From: Saltatorellus ferox
Lineage (GTDB): Bacteria > Planctomycetota > UBA1135 > GCA-002686595
Assembly: GCA_007751475.1 (NCBI GenBank)
Contig: CP036434.1
Span: forward strand, 992,001-1,056,000
Reading direction: 5' to 3'
Length of the DNA: 64,000 bases
Shown here one piece after another: positions 9,136 to 18,900 of the stretch. Both the position numbers and the translations under genes were made by a program. Under the pieces are notes generated by a model. That model did no database searches, was not told the origin of the DNA, and was given only the letters and a program-made list of their open reading frames with translations. Within the stretch, counting starts at the first letter, position 1. Each line of letters starts with the position of its first letter.

Positions 9136-10859
9136 TGAGGGGAACGATGAGGGGTCTGTGTTCAAGAGCGGGGCTGATGGCCCTGGGGCTGGCTTCGACG
9201 ACGGGCTGGGCCGCATCCGCAGCGGCGGGGGTCGACGCAGAACTCGATGCCTCGGCCAGCGTCCAGGTCGACTTTCGCGTGATCTCTGCGCCGGTGGTCT
9301 CCGGAGGTTCGACCCTGGTTCGCATCGACCGGGGTGCGTCCGCAGGACTGGCGCCGGGCGATCGCGTCACGTTCCGGCCACTCGGCGGGAGCCCGGTGCA
9401 GGGCGTCGTGCAGACCGTCGAGGAGCGCGAATCCGTCGTCGACGTGGCGCAGGCCACCGATCAGCTCATGCCGGGCGTCCCCGGTGAAGTCGCCGTACCG
9501 GCCTCACGTCTCCCGGGCGGCGAGGATCCGCAGCCTACCGACCAGGGCGATTACCCGCCGATCGAGTGGACCTCCGACGAGGTCGAGTGGACCGAGGGCA
9601 CGCCGCTGCTCGCGGAGGCGCGCGTGCTCGAACGGGAGGAGCGCCCGCCGGTCTGGCGCGGCCGCGTCTACATGACGTCCGACCTCATTCATGACGGAGT
9701 GGGAGCGGGGCGAGATGATCTCTTCTCGCGCCTCGGCATGGACGCGCGAGGGACGAACCTCTTCGGATTCGGCGGCGAGTTCCGGATCGACGGTGAGGTG
9801 AACATGCGCGACACCCAGGTAGCGGACGGTCAGGGGGAACAGGACACGCTCGCCCGCCTCGACCGCTTTTCGTATGCGCTCGGCGGCGTGCGGGGCGAGC
9901 CCCGGCGCATCGAGGTCGGACGGTTCTTGCCGCGCGAGTTCCCCGAACTCGGGCTACTGGATGGCGCCGAGGTCTCATGGCGTACCGGCGCGGGTCACAG
10001 CGTCGGAGCGAGCATCGGCTACTTGCCGTCCAACGACCGCGAACGCTCCACGGGAGATACGCTTCAGATCTCCTCCTGGGGCACGCTGATGGTCGACGAG
10101 GACCAGCGCTTTCAGCTCGGGGCCGCGCTGCAGAAGACGTGGCACATGGGCGAGGCGGATCGCCAGCTCTTCCTGGCGCGCCTGCGCTGGAGCCCGAACG
10201 GGCCGTGGAGCGCCTTCGCGACGGCCTGGGTCGACTTCTACGATTCGAACGATCCGCTGAAGCAAGATTCGGTCGAGCTGACCCAGGCCATCGCCAGTCT
10301 CTCGCGCCGGATCGGTAAGTACTCGGGCGTGTCCCTGTCCTCCAGCATGAACCGCTACCCGTCGCTTCTGCGGAACGGAATCCAGGACCTGGGCTCCAGC
10401 ATCATCACCGACGGAAGCAACCGGCGCGTGAGCCTCTCCGGCTGGACTCGACTGAGCGACGTGGATCGCATCAACGTTCGCGCGGACCAGTGGGCCGATC
10501 AGAGCTCGAGCGGAGCGGGCGGAGAGTTCGGCTGGGGCCATCAGCTCGACGGTCCACGGATCCAGCGAATCAACACCTCGGTGTTCTACCGAGAGGGCCG
10601 ATTCGGTGCCGTCAAGGGACTGCGTACCGGCATCGGCGGGCCCCTGAGTGGCGGTAGCTGGCGGGCGGACCTGGACGCGGGTCTCTTTGGACAGGCGCGG
10701 TTCGATGGATCTCAGGCGGATCTCTTCCAGGGAGCGCTTTCACTGGGCTGGGACGGCATCATTGGCGCTGACTGGCTTCTCTCCCTGACGACCGCCTATC
10801 GCTTCGGAGACGAGCAAGACGCCGTCTCGCTTGGTTTCCTCCTCCAGCGGAGCTTCTGA
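9135..10859 (+). CDS. Outer-membrane beta-barrel protein, putative porin of a porin-cytochrome conduit
   Basis: 574 residues from the ATG at 9135 (TGATG overlap); a second ATG at 9147 is equally possible. A signal peptide ends near AASAAAG. Residues of about 40-115 form a small beta domain (GASAGLAPGDRVTF, VQTVEERESVVDV). From about residue 180 to the end the chain alternates polar and hydrophobic residues with many aromatics and repeated strand-like segments. The protein ends in LLQRSF, a terminal Phe preceded by alternating residues, the classic C-terminal signal of outer-membrane barrels. Position between two multihaem cytochromes suggests it is the sheath that lets them meet across the outer membrane, as MtrB and OmbB do. 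I cannot show homology to either. Confidence 0.72.
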   Translation: MRGTMRGLCSRAGLMALGLASTTGWAASAAAGVDAELDASASVQVDFRVISAPVVSGGSTLVRIDRGASAGLAPGDRVTFRPLGGSPVQGVVQTVEERESVVDVAQATDQLMPGVPGEVAVPASRLPGGEDPQPTDQGDYPPIEWTSDEVEWTEGTPLLAEARVLEREERPPVWRGRVYMTSDLIHDGVGAGRDDLFSRLGMDARGTNLFGFGGEFRIDGEVNMRDTQVADGQGEQDTLARLDRFSYALGGVRGEPRRIEVGRFLPREFPELGLLDGAEVSWRTGAGHSVGASIGYLPSNDRERSTGDTLQISSWGTLMVDEDQRFQLGAALQKTWHMGEADRQLFLARLRWSPNGPWSAFATAWVDFYDSNDPLKQDSVELTQAIASLSRRIGKYSGVSLSSSMNRYPSLLRNGIQDLGSSIITDGSNRRVSLSGWTRLSDVDRINVRADQWADQSSSGAGGEFGWGHQLDGPRIQRINTSVFYREGRFGAVKGLRTGIGGPLSGGSWRADLDAGLFGQARFDGSQADLFQGALSLGWDGIIGADWLLSLTTAYRFGDEQDAVSLGFLLQRSF

Positions 10860-12148
10860 TGGCACCGACCGAACGACTCCCCCGCAATCCACTGCTCCTG
10901 GCGCTCGCCTCGTTGATGCTCTTCGCATGCGTGGGGGGCCAGCTCTTCCAGAGTGAGCCCCAGGGCTGGTGGGCGGAGCGCGGGCCCGTGGTGCCGCACG
11001 AGACCTTTCCGGCGAGCTGCGATCTCTGTCACGAGCCAGGGGACTGGGTGACGCTCAAGCCGGACTTCGAGTTCGACCACGAGAAGGAGACGGGAGTGGC
11101 GCTGGAGGGTGCGCACGAGGGAGCCCAGTGTCTGCGCTGTCACAACGACCGCGGGCCCGTCGCGGACTTCGCGGCGCTTGGCTGTGCGGGCTGCCACGAG
11201 GACGTGCACGAAGGCCTGCAGGGCAAGCGCTGCGATACCTGCCACGACCAGCAGAAGTGGCGCGTCACGGGGATGATCGCCGAGCACGCGCGGACGCGCT
11301 TCCCGCTCGTCGGTGCCCACGCGGCGACGGCGTGCAGGCGCTGTCACGAGGGAATCGAGGCGGGCATCCTGGCGCCGCTGGACGTCGAGTGCATCAGCTG
11401 CCACCAGGCAGACCTCGCGCGCGCGGCCAGCCCGAATCACGTCGCGAACGGCTGGACGGAAAGCTGCGATCGCTGCCACATTCCGACCGGCTGGAACGGG
11501 GCCGCGTTCAATCACAACACGTTCCCGCTGACCGGGCAGCATCGCGTGACCAACTGCGCCGAATGCCACGTGAACAACGTGTACGCTGGCACGCCGCGTG
11601 ACTGCGTCGAATGCCACCGCCAGGAATACCTCGGCACGACCGATCCCAACCACATCGCTTCTGGATTCCCGGAGGACTGCGCCCAGTGCCACACGACATC
11701 GGGCTGGGACGGCGCCTTCTTCAACCACTCGACCTACCCGTTGACGGGCAGGCACGCGACGGCAGACTGCGCGCAGTGCCACGCGAACAACGTCTATTCG
11801 GGTACGCCCCGCGACTGCGTGGAGTGTCACCGCCAGGAGTACCTGAGCACGAACGATCCGCCCCACGTCTCTTCGGGTTTCCCGGAGACCTGCCAGCAGT
11901 GTCACAACACGAGCAGCTGGGGCGACGCCAATTTTGACCACACGTTCCCGATCAACTCCGGCGATCACCGAAACTTCGACTGCATGGAGTGCCACCAGAC
12001 GCCCAGTAACTACCTGAACGTCAGCTGCATCCATTGTCACGATCACCGGCAGTCGAGAATGGACGACAAGCACAGCGACGTGAACAACTACACCTGGAGC
12101 AGTCCGGCGTGCATCAGCTGTCACCCGGACGGCCGCGCGGACGACTGA
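10859..12148 (+). CDS. 16-haem c-type cytochrome lipoprotein, outer membrane or cell surface
   Basis: 429 residues, starting at the ATG that overlaps the barrel gene's TGA. The N-terminus is a short basic segment, a hydrophobic run and LFAC, so C24 is a likely lipidation site. I count 16 CxxCH motifs. The C-terminal half holds a repeat of about 67 residues (CDRCH or CAQCH, a GW...FNH segment, PLTG-x-H, CAECH or CAQCH, NNVY-x-GTPRDCVECHRQEYL) present in two near-identical copies and a shorter third. As the last gene of the four-gene set it is the natural candidate for the outermost electron carrier. It converges with the SDR gene, with 15 bp between the stop codons. Confidence 0.88.
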   Translation: MAPTERLPRNPLLLALASLMLFACVGGQLFQSEPQGWWAERGPVVPHETFPASCDLCHEPGDWVTLKPDFEFDHEKETGVALEGAHEGAQCLRCHNDRGPVADFAALGCAGCHEDVHEGLQGKRCDTCHDQQKWRVTGMIAEHARTRFPLVGAHAATACRRCHEGIEAGILAPLDVECISCHQADLARAASPNHVANGWTESCDRCHIPTGWNGAAFNHNTFPLTGQHRVTNCAECHVNNVYAGTPRDCVECHRQEYLGTTDPNHIASGFPEDCAQCHTTSGWDGAFFNHSTYPLTGRHATADCAQCHANNVYSGTPRDCVECHRQEYLSTNDPPHVSSGFPETCQQCHNTSSWGDANFDHTFPINSGDHRNFDCMECHQTPSNYLNVSCIHCHDHRQSRMDDKHSDVNNYTWSSPACISCHPDGRADD

Positions 12149-12163
12149 CGGCGGTCTCGAGCT

Positions 12164-13138
12164 CTATCGAGCGACCGGTGCGTCGACCAGCTTGCGGTCG
12201 ATCAGGCACTGGGCCGTCGCGACGATCGCGTGGCTCGCGGGCGTGAATTCGATACCGAGGGTCTCGCTGGCCTTCTTGGCGGACGGGACGCGATGTTCGA
12301 TCGCTCCGTCTTCCAGCTCGGTGGGGAAGTGCTCGGACAGGGAGGGGTAGGCGTTCCGGAGATCCGCGACGACCTCTTCCATCGTCATGAAGGCGTCCGA
12401 CACGATGAAGCGTTCACCCTTGGCCGAGTCCATCTCGAAGGCCTTGATGTGAGCGGAGACGACGTCGCGGACGTCGACGATGCCGAAGGCCGCTGCGGGA
12501 ATCTTGTCCATCTCACCGCTGAGCAGGCTGCGGATCATCCCGATGGAGGTGCCGTGATCGTCCTCGATCATCGGGCCGAGGACGAGCGACGGATTGATCG
12601 TGGTCAGCGCTGGGCCACCATCGGCGACCACGTCCCAGGCCTTGCGCTCGGCGAGGACCTTGGACTTCGCGTAGGTGGAGATGCCGTCGCCCTGGGGATC
12701 CGACCAGTCCTTTTCCGTGAAGACACCGTTGGGGCGCGTGGGCACGCCATAGGCGACGGCCGCGACGGAGGAGGTCAGGACCGCGCGGGGGATGCCCGCG
12801 GCCTTGGCGGCCTTGAGCACGCGCTCCGTGCCTTCGACGGCGGGGGCGAGGAGCTTGTCCTCGTCCTCGATATCACCTCCGGGGAAGGGTGAGGCCATGT
12901 GGAAGAGTCCGTCGCAGCCTTTCATGGCCGCGCTCCAGCCCTCGTCTTCCAGGAGGTCGGCCACCGCGATCTCGAGCGGGGCGTCGTCACGGTAGCTGGC
13001 GACGAGCTTGCGCAGCGCGTCGCCTTTTTTCTGGCTCCGGACGGTTCCGCGGACTCGGTAGCCCTCGTCCAGGAGGCGAAGGACGGTCTGGGTCGCGATG
13101 AAGCCGGTCGAGCCGGTGACGAGGATGAGGTCTTTCAT
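12164..13138 (-). CDS. SDR-family NAD(P)-dependent reductase, dihydroflavonol-4-reductase-like
   Basis: The 324-residue product starts at the ATG at 13138, where the protein begins MKDLILVTGSTGFIA. The open frame extends further upstream but without a sensible N-terminus. TGSTGFIA is the Gly-rich nucleotide loop of extended short-chain dehydrogenases; TSSVAAV is the Ser strand, and YAKSK holds the catalytic Tyr and Lys of the YxxxK motif. VRGTVRS after strand 2 suggests NADPH preference. The family includes dihydroflavonol reductases and aldehyde reductases (YwrO/Gre2-like). The substrate is unknown. It is transcribed toward the cytochrome operon and diverges from the thioredoxin-like selenoprotein gene. 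Confidence 0.85.
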   Translation of the reverse strand: MKDLILVTGSTGFIATQTVLRLLDEGYRVRGTVRSQKKGDALRKLVASYRDDAPLEIAVADLLEDEGWSAAMKGCDGLFHMASPFPGGDIEDEDKLLAPAVEGTERVLKAAKAAGIPRAVLTSSVAAVAYGVPTRPNGVFTEKDWSDPQGDGISTYAKSKVLAERKAWDVVADGGPALTTINPSLVLGPMIEDDHGTSIGMIRSLLSGEMDKIPAAAFGIVDVRDVVSAHIKAFEMDSAKGERFIVSDAFMTMEEVVADLRNAYPSLSEHFPTELEDGAIEHRVPSAKKASETLGIEFTPASHAIVATAQCLIDRKLVDAPVAR

Positions 13139-13302
13139 GGTGGTGGGTCTGTGAGGGGCAGAACGAGGCTGGGCGAACGACTGAGACGATGACGGGGGCG
13201 TCTCAAGTCTCCCTAGGACCCACGTGAATCGGACGATGGGCTGGAGAGGATGTACTACGATCGCACGGTAGACACCGGTGGCCTGGGAGGGCCTCGAGAC
13301 CC

Positions 13303-14274
13303 ATGATCCACAAGCTCCTTGCGCGAGCGTTTCCGCTCGCGCTACTCCTCGCCCTCGGGCCTCTGGCTTCCGCAGCGCCGGATGTGGGCGATCCACTGCC
13401 GAGGCCCGGGTTCGACGAACTGAAGCAGACGGCGGCCAAGTCGTTCGAAGACTTCACAGGGCGCGTTCTCCTCATCGAATTCTTCGAGTACTGGTGAGGC
13501 CACTGCAAGACTCAGATCCCCTACCTCAACGCTATCCAGCAGAAGTACGGCGAGAAGGGACTGACCGTCATTGGCGTGGCCAGTGACTCCAAGGACAAGA
13601 CCGACGAATTCATCGAATCGACGGGCGCGAAGTACGCGTACGCCTACGGCACGGGGAAGCTCTTCAAGGACGTGGGAGCGACCGGGTACCCGCTCATACT
13701 CCTCGTCGACTCTGGCGGCACCATCCTCTTTCAGGGAGATGCCTCCAAGCTGGACGAGTCGCTCATTGCGAAGGCGGTCGAGACCGCCCTCACGGTTCCG
13801 CTCTACGAATGGCCTGACGATCTGAGGAAGGCCGCGAGTTCGCTCCGGAAGGGTGATCTCGGCAGGGCGCTGACGGAGGTCGAAGACGCGGGGGAAACCC
13901 ACGCGAAGATCGCGGGCTCGCTTCAGGGGATGATCGAAGGTCGTCTGACGGCCGTTCGAAGAGCCGCGGACGCGGGCGACTGGCTCGCGGTCAAGACGCT
14001 CGGCGATGCGCTGACGGGTGCCATCGAGGGACGACCGGAGGTCGACGTGGTGGAAGCGCTTCTCGCTCGACTGAAGGAGGACGACGCGAAAGACATCCTG
14101 AAGGCCCAAGAGCAGATCGCCAAGATCTTCGAACGCGACATCAAGGCGAAGCAGTTCGAGACCCTTCAGAAGAAGATCGACCGCATCGCCGAGGACTTTC
14201 CGGCCGAGAGCGTCGTGCGCCGCGACGCGGAGCACGCTCACAAGCGGCTCCGCGAGATCTGCGGGAAGACGTAG
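13303..14274 (+). CDS. Thioredoxin/TlpA-like protein with in-frame TGA at the redox motif (probable selenoprotein)
   Basis: Reading through one TGA (13495-13497) gives 323 residues. Residues 1-24 are a signal peptide (ALLLALGPLASAA). The thioredoxin fold follows: GRVLLIEFFEYW, then TGA at codon 65, then GHCKTQIPYL, with VIGVASDS and the cis-Pro segment GYPLILLVD downstream. In the family this site reads WCGHC or WCGPC, so TGA stands exactly at the first redox Cys, giving U65-G-H-C68. Both flanks are in one frame and well conserved. The C-terminal 120 residues are helical and unrecognised. Candidate pairing after the TGA is weak (TGAGG with CCTCA at 13524), so I cannot confirm a bacterial SECIS. 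A TGC-to-TGA nonsense mutation or sequencing error is the alternative. Confidence 0.75.
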
Positions 14275-14314
14275 TTCCGACGCGTCCCGGGCCATCCCCG
14301 GGGCCTGGCTACGA

Positions 14315-15757
14315 TCAGGGGAGCCAGGTCACGGCGATCGCATTCGTCAGGTTGGCGTTCGATCCGTTGCAGTGCGGGTCGACGTCGCGATACCAGCCCT
14401 GATAGTAGAGCGTGACGCCGGCCGTGACCCCGCCGCTCACCGAGATGGAAGGATGGCCAGGGCCGGGGTAAAGCGCAGAGCCCTGCAGCGTCGGCCGGAC
14501 GCCAAGGCGGGTGATGGTTCCGCCGGCGCAGAGCAGACCTTCGGCGAGCCCCACGCCCGGGTTCTGGAGCGCTGTGCCCTGAAAGTAGAGAACGAACGTC
14601 TCCGGCATGCTGTCTCCCTGGAGCTGCAGCGTGTCGTTCGAGACGCTGGCAGCTCCGGAAGCGGTGAGGCCAGCGCCGACGAAGAGTGAGTGGGCGCAGC
14701 CAGCGCCGCCGCCCGGGAAGCTCTCGTTCCCGCATGGGCACGCGCCGCTGGAGCCATCGCCGGTGCAGACGGTCGTTCCGACGTCCGGGAGGTTCGGGCC
14801 GATCAGCTTGCGCCGGATGAAGGTGAACGCCGCCTGGTTCACCGCGCCGCCGAGCCCGTGGCCTGCGCCTGGGATCGTGCGGAAGTCGTGGGGGACGCCC
14901 GCCGCCAGGAGAGCAGCGGATAGCCGGATGCTCTGCGTTGGCGGCACGGACGTATCGTTCGTCCCGTGGGCGATGAAGAGCGGCGGGTCGCTCGGGTCGA
15001 CCCAGGTGACCGGATTCACCCAGGTGGCGAGTTCGACGAGCTCCGGATAGGGCGGCGCGGGGTTGCTCTGGTTGGCGCGGATGTCGCCGACCCCCTGGCC
15101 GGGACCGTCCCAGCCCAGGAGGCGTGACTCGGGCGAGGTCGGCGCGTCGTGGTCGATGAAGCTCCCTGGCGGGAGCTGCGCGTCGAGCCCCATTCGGAGC
15201 AGGTCGGTCGGGCCGAAGAAGTCGATGCCCGCCTGGACGGCGCTGGAGACTCCGACGTGGGGTCCGACGGTCCCCTCCAGCTCGGCCACGCCGGTCGATA
15301 CCGCCAGCAGCGCGGAGAGGTGGCCGCCCGCGGAGGTGCCGTAGCTGGCGAAGCGAGTCGGATCGAGTCCGTAGACGCCTGCGTTCGCGCGCAGGAAGCG
15401 CACGGCCGCTTTCACGTCGTGAATCTGGGCCGGGAAGGTGACCGGTTCGGGCGCGAAGAGGGCGGCCTGGGAGGTGAGGCGGTACTCGATGCTGGCGACG
15501 GCGAATCCCTGGTTCAGGGCGATCGTGGAGGGGCCGGAGAGACTTGCGTTCGTTCCGCCGGACCAGCCGCCGCCGTGGATGAAGATCAGCAGGGGCTTCG
15601 GTCCCGCGGGCGCTGGCGGGATGTAGAGGTCGAGGTGCAGATCCGCCTGTCCAACGGTAGCGTAGACGAGGTCCGGATGGGTGGGGCCCTGGGCCAGCGC
15701 CATGGGGAGGGGGAAGGCGAGGGCCGGCAATAGCGCCAGGGATCGGAGCGATTTCAT
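14315..15757 (-). CDS. Secreted alpha/beta hydrolase (BD-FAE/esterase type) with C-terminal module
   Basis: 480 residues from the ATG at 15757, chosen because a signal peptide starts there (MKSLRSLALLPALAFPLPMA, ending near LAQG). HGGGW at 61-65 is the oxyanion loop, and GTSAGG places the nucleophile at S142. AHGTND and GAGHG supply plausible Asp and His of the triad. This pattern fits the BD-FAE / carbohydrate-esterase-like branch. After about residue 345 a Cys-rich linker (CPCGNES, GCAHS) leads into the same type of C-terminal module as three other exported proteins here, ending YYQGWYRDVDPHCNGS. It probably de-esterifies an external polymer or small ester; the substrate is not readable. 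Confidence 0.8.
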   Translation of the reverse strand: MKSLRSLALLPALAFPLPMALAQGPTHPDLVYATVGQADLHLDLYIPPAPAGPKPLLIFIHGGGWSGGTNASLSGPSTIALNQGFAVASIEYRLTSQAALFAPEPVTFPAQIHDVKAAVRFLRANAGVYGLDPTRFASYGTSAGGHLSALLAVSTGVAELEGTVGPHVGVSSAVQAGIDFFGPTDLLRMGLDAQLPPGSFIDHDAPTSPESRLLGWDGPGQGVGDIRANQSNPAPPYPELVELATWVNPVTWVDPSDPPLFIAHGTNDTSVPPTQSIRLSAALLAAGVPHDFRTIPGAGHGLGGAVNQAAFTFIRRKLIGPNLPDVGTTVCTGDGSSGACPCGNESFPGGGAGCAHSLFVGAGLTASGAASVSNDTLQLQGDSMPETFVLYFQGTALQNPGVGLAEGLLCAGGTITRLGVRPTLQGSALYPGPGHPSISVSGGVTAGVTLYYQGWYRDVDPHCNGSNANLTNAIAVTWLP

Positions 15758-15946
15758 GGCCCCTGGAACCCCGCAACCCGCGCCAGGTTCCGGGCCAGCG
15801 GATCCCATTACCTGAAGTGCGCGCGTCATCGCCAAAAAAAGCCGATACAGGCCAATCTGGAGCCGCCCCGCGCCGTTGGTCTCCCACACGCCCGCATCAC
15901 GCGCCGTTGTTGCTCCTACTTCGTCTCCTGTCCCGAGTTGAGCCCC

Positions 15947-18900
15947 ATGAATCGACTTCTATCTGCCTGCATCGCCCTCTCGACGTTCTCGTTGGCCCCA
16001 CTCCAGGCACAGGTGAGCCTTCCTGAATCGTTCGGCAGGCTTCCAGCGGGCTTTTACGAGGAGTTCGCGCTGTCCGAGGACCGTGGGAAGACCCTTGACG
16101 CGCTCCTGCCCGGGACCGTGGAGCACTACTACTTCTCCAGCCTCGTGCTCCAGCAAGGGGGTCAGCTCGACTCCGTCGACGAGCTCCTCCAGAGCTGGAA
16201 GAAGACCCACGGGGAAGGGGCTGATTATCGCCAGATCGAGGCGCGTCAGGCGCTTCTCCGCGCGTCCACAGATCCGGCGGTGACCTATGCTTTCCTGGAG
16301 AGAGAGCTCGGGCTCCGCTTCAACGAGCGACGAGTGGTCCCAGGCGAGTCGCCGAACGCTCCGACCTCGCTCGATCCGGATCAGATCTCGACCGAGCGGC
16401 TGCTGGAGAAGGCGCTCCGCCGCAACTCGCGCCAGCCGCTGCAGGACATGGACCCTGTGCTCCTGGAGTCGCTGGTTCGAAGAAGGCTCACGGACAATCA
16501 GCGCGGTTGGCTCCTCGAGCAGCTGCCGCGCCCCGACGTGCCCGGGCTGGTGGAGCTGATCGTCCAGGACATGGCGTCGTCCGACCGGGTCACGTTCGGT
16601 ACGCGCAGCGTTCACGCGAAGCTGACGCTCGCCCAGCTGGAGGCGCTGCGGGCCGCGCGCCCCGAGATGCTCTCCAACTCGACCTACGTGAACACGGTGA
16701 TGCAGCGGCTCGCGCCCCGCTTCCCCGAGACGATCGAGGACCGTGCCGATCAGCTGGCCTACCTGGAGCGCGCCTGGGAGTTCGCGTCGCTCCTCCCGCA
16801 GGCGTTCGTCTCGCTCAAAGCGCATCTTCTGTACCACTGGATCGCCTTCGAACTCGACGGCGGCGGGGTGAACGAGGAACGGCTCTTGACCTACTTGCGT
16901 TTGCCGCGGCAGACCCGACTCTGGGTGAGCCCGCGCAACGACTCGCGCCAGCGCGCGTCGCTCGGAGATGACTTTCGCTCGATCACGCCTTTTCCCGCGA
17001 TCGGCTCGGAGGACGCGCTCATCCACGAGTGCCTCCTGAAGGTCTTCCAGGCTTCGAACCAGTACCAGCGTTACGTGGGCGCGCTCGAGCAGGACTTCGT
17101 CCGGGAGACGTTCGCCGAGGCCAAGCTGCTCTACGGCGACCCGGAGCAAGCCGATGAGTACATCAAGTGGCTCGGCGCCGCGCGCGCGGAGGCCCTCCGC
17201 CAGCGAGTTGACATCGAATTCGCTCGCACGAACCCCCGCGATCTCGCGCCCGAAGACGAAGTGACGCTCCAGGTCGACGTCAAGAACGTCGACCGAATGA
17301 TCGTCAAGGTCTTCGAGGTCGATCCCGTCGCGTACTTCGATCGCTTCGAGCGTCCGGTGAACTCGAGCCTCGATCTCGATGGACTGGTGGCGAACGAGAC
17401 CCGCGTGCTGGAGTTCGACGCGCCGCCGATTCGGCGGGTCCGACGGGAACTCCGAATGGACTCGCTCTCGAAGCCAGGGACCTACGTCGTCGAGTTGATC
17501 GGCGGGGGAGTCTCCAGCCGCGCCGTGGTCGTGAAGGGGGCGCTTCAGCTCCTGGAGCGCCAGACGGCGGCCGGGCATCTTCTGCGCGTGATCGACGGGA
17601 GCGGCCAGCCCAAGGACGATGCGATCGTGCGATTCGGCGGTCGCGACTACCTTCCGAACGAGCAGGGGCAGATCCTGGTGCCGTTCTCGCCGCGCGGTAG
17701 CTTCAAGCGGGTTCTTCTCCGCAGTGGAGCGGTGACGTCGATCGCTCGCTTCGAGCACCGTGCGGAGAACTACCAACTCGCCGCGCCCGCCCACGCGCCG
17801 CTCGAAGGGCTACTGGAGGGCACGAAGGCCACCATCCTCACCCGACCCGCTCTGACGCTCAACGGTCGCCGCATCCCCATGGCCGCGGTCAAGGACGCAA
17901 CGCTCTACGTCACGGCGACGACCAAGGACGGGACGAGGAGCCAGAGCGTGGCCACGGGCTTCGACTTCACCGAGAGCGGTGACATCGTCCACGAGATCAC
18001 GGTTCCCGAGCGTGTCGACACGTTGACGGTGATGCTGCGCGTGACCGTTCGCAGCCTCTCCCTGGGTGAGGACGTCGTCCTCGACGGTGCGCCCACGTCG
18101 TTCCCCGTGAACCAGAGCCACACCGAGAGCCCGTTCCATTCCTACCTGACGCAGAACCCGGACGACGGGTACGCAGTCGATCTACTGGGGCGTGCCGGCG
18201 AGCCGATCACCGATACCGAGGTCCAGATTTCCCTCACCAACCGAATGGTCGGCGTGACCGAGTCGGTGCGGCTCAAGACCGATGAGCGGGGGCGAGTTCG
18301 GCTGGGGCCGCTCGCGGACATCGACTCGCTCCGCGTGATCTCGCCGTCGAACGCCACCAATGCGTGGGACATCCGGACGCTCCCCGCGGCGGGCCTTCCG
18401 GGTCAGCTGCACGCCCAAGCCGGGCAGCCGCTGCGCGTCCCGTACTCGGTGAGGTCGAAGGAGGTGACGCGAGCGCTCGCTTCGCTCCTTTCGATCGACG
18501 CGCAGGGTCAGCCGATCCGTGACCATTTCGACGCGCTGTCTCTGGCGAATGGCTACCTCGTGGTGGCCGGGCTGCCCGCGGGCGAATACTCCCTGACGCT
18601 GGAGCGTTTCGCGCAGACGTTTCGGTTGACGGTTCTGGAGGGCAAGATTGCCTTCGGGCACATCGTGGGAGAGCAACATGCGCTCGACGTGGTCGACGCC
18701 GTTCCGCTGCAGATCGTGCAGGTCTCGAGGTCGGGCGATGCGCTGCTCGTGCAGCTCGGAGGCTCGACGCCGAGAGCGCGAGTGCAGGTCATCGCGACGC
18801 GCTTCGTCGAGCCGATCCTTGCCAGGGGAGCGCTCGGTCTTGGGCTACTGGCGTCCCCAGCTCGAACCGACTTCGGTGCGCTGTTCACGACCTACGAGTC

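Noticed and set aside
6598-9216. 872-residue open frame antisense to the 26-haem cytochrome
   Set aside because: Composition is Arg/Glu/Val-rich shadow; the sense frame has 26 CxxCH motifs and coupled starts.
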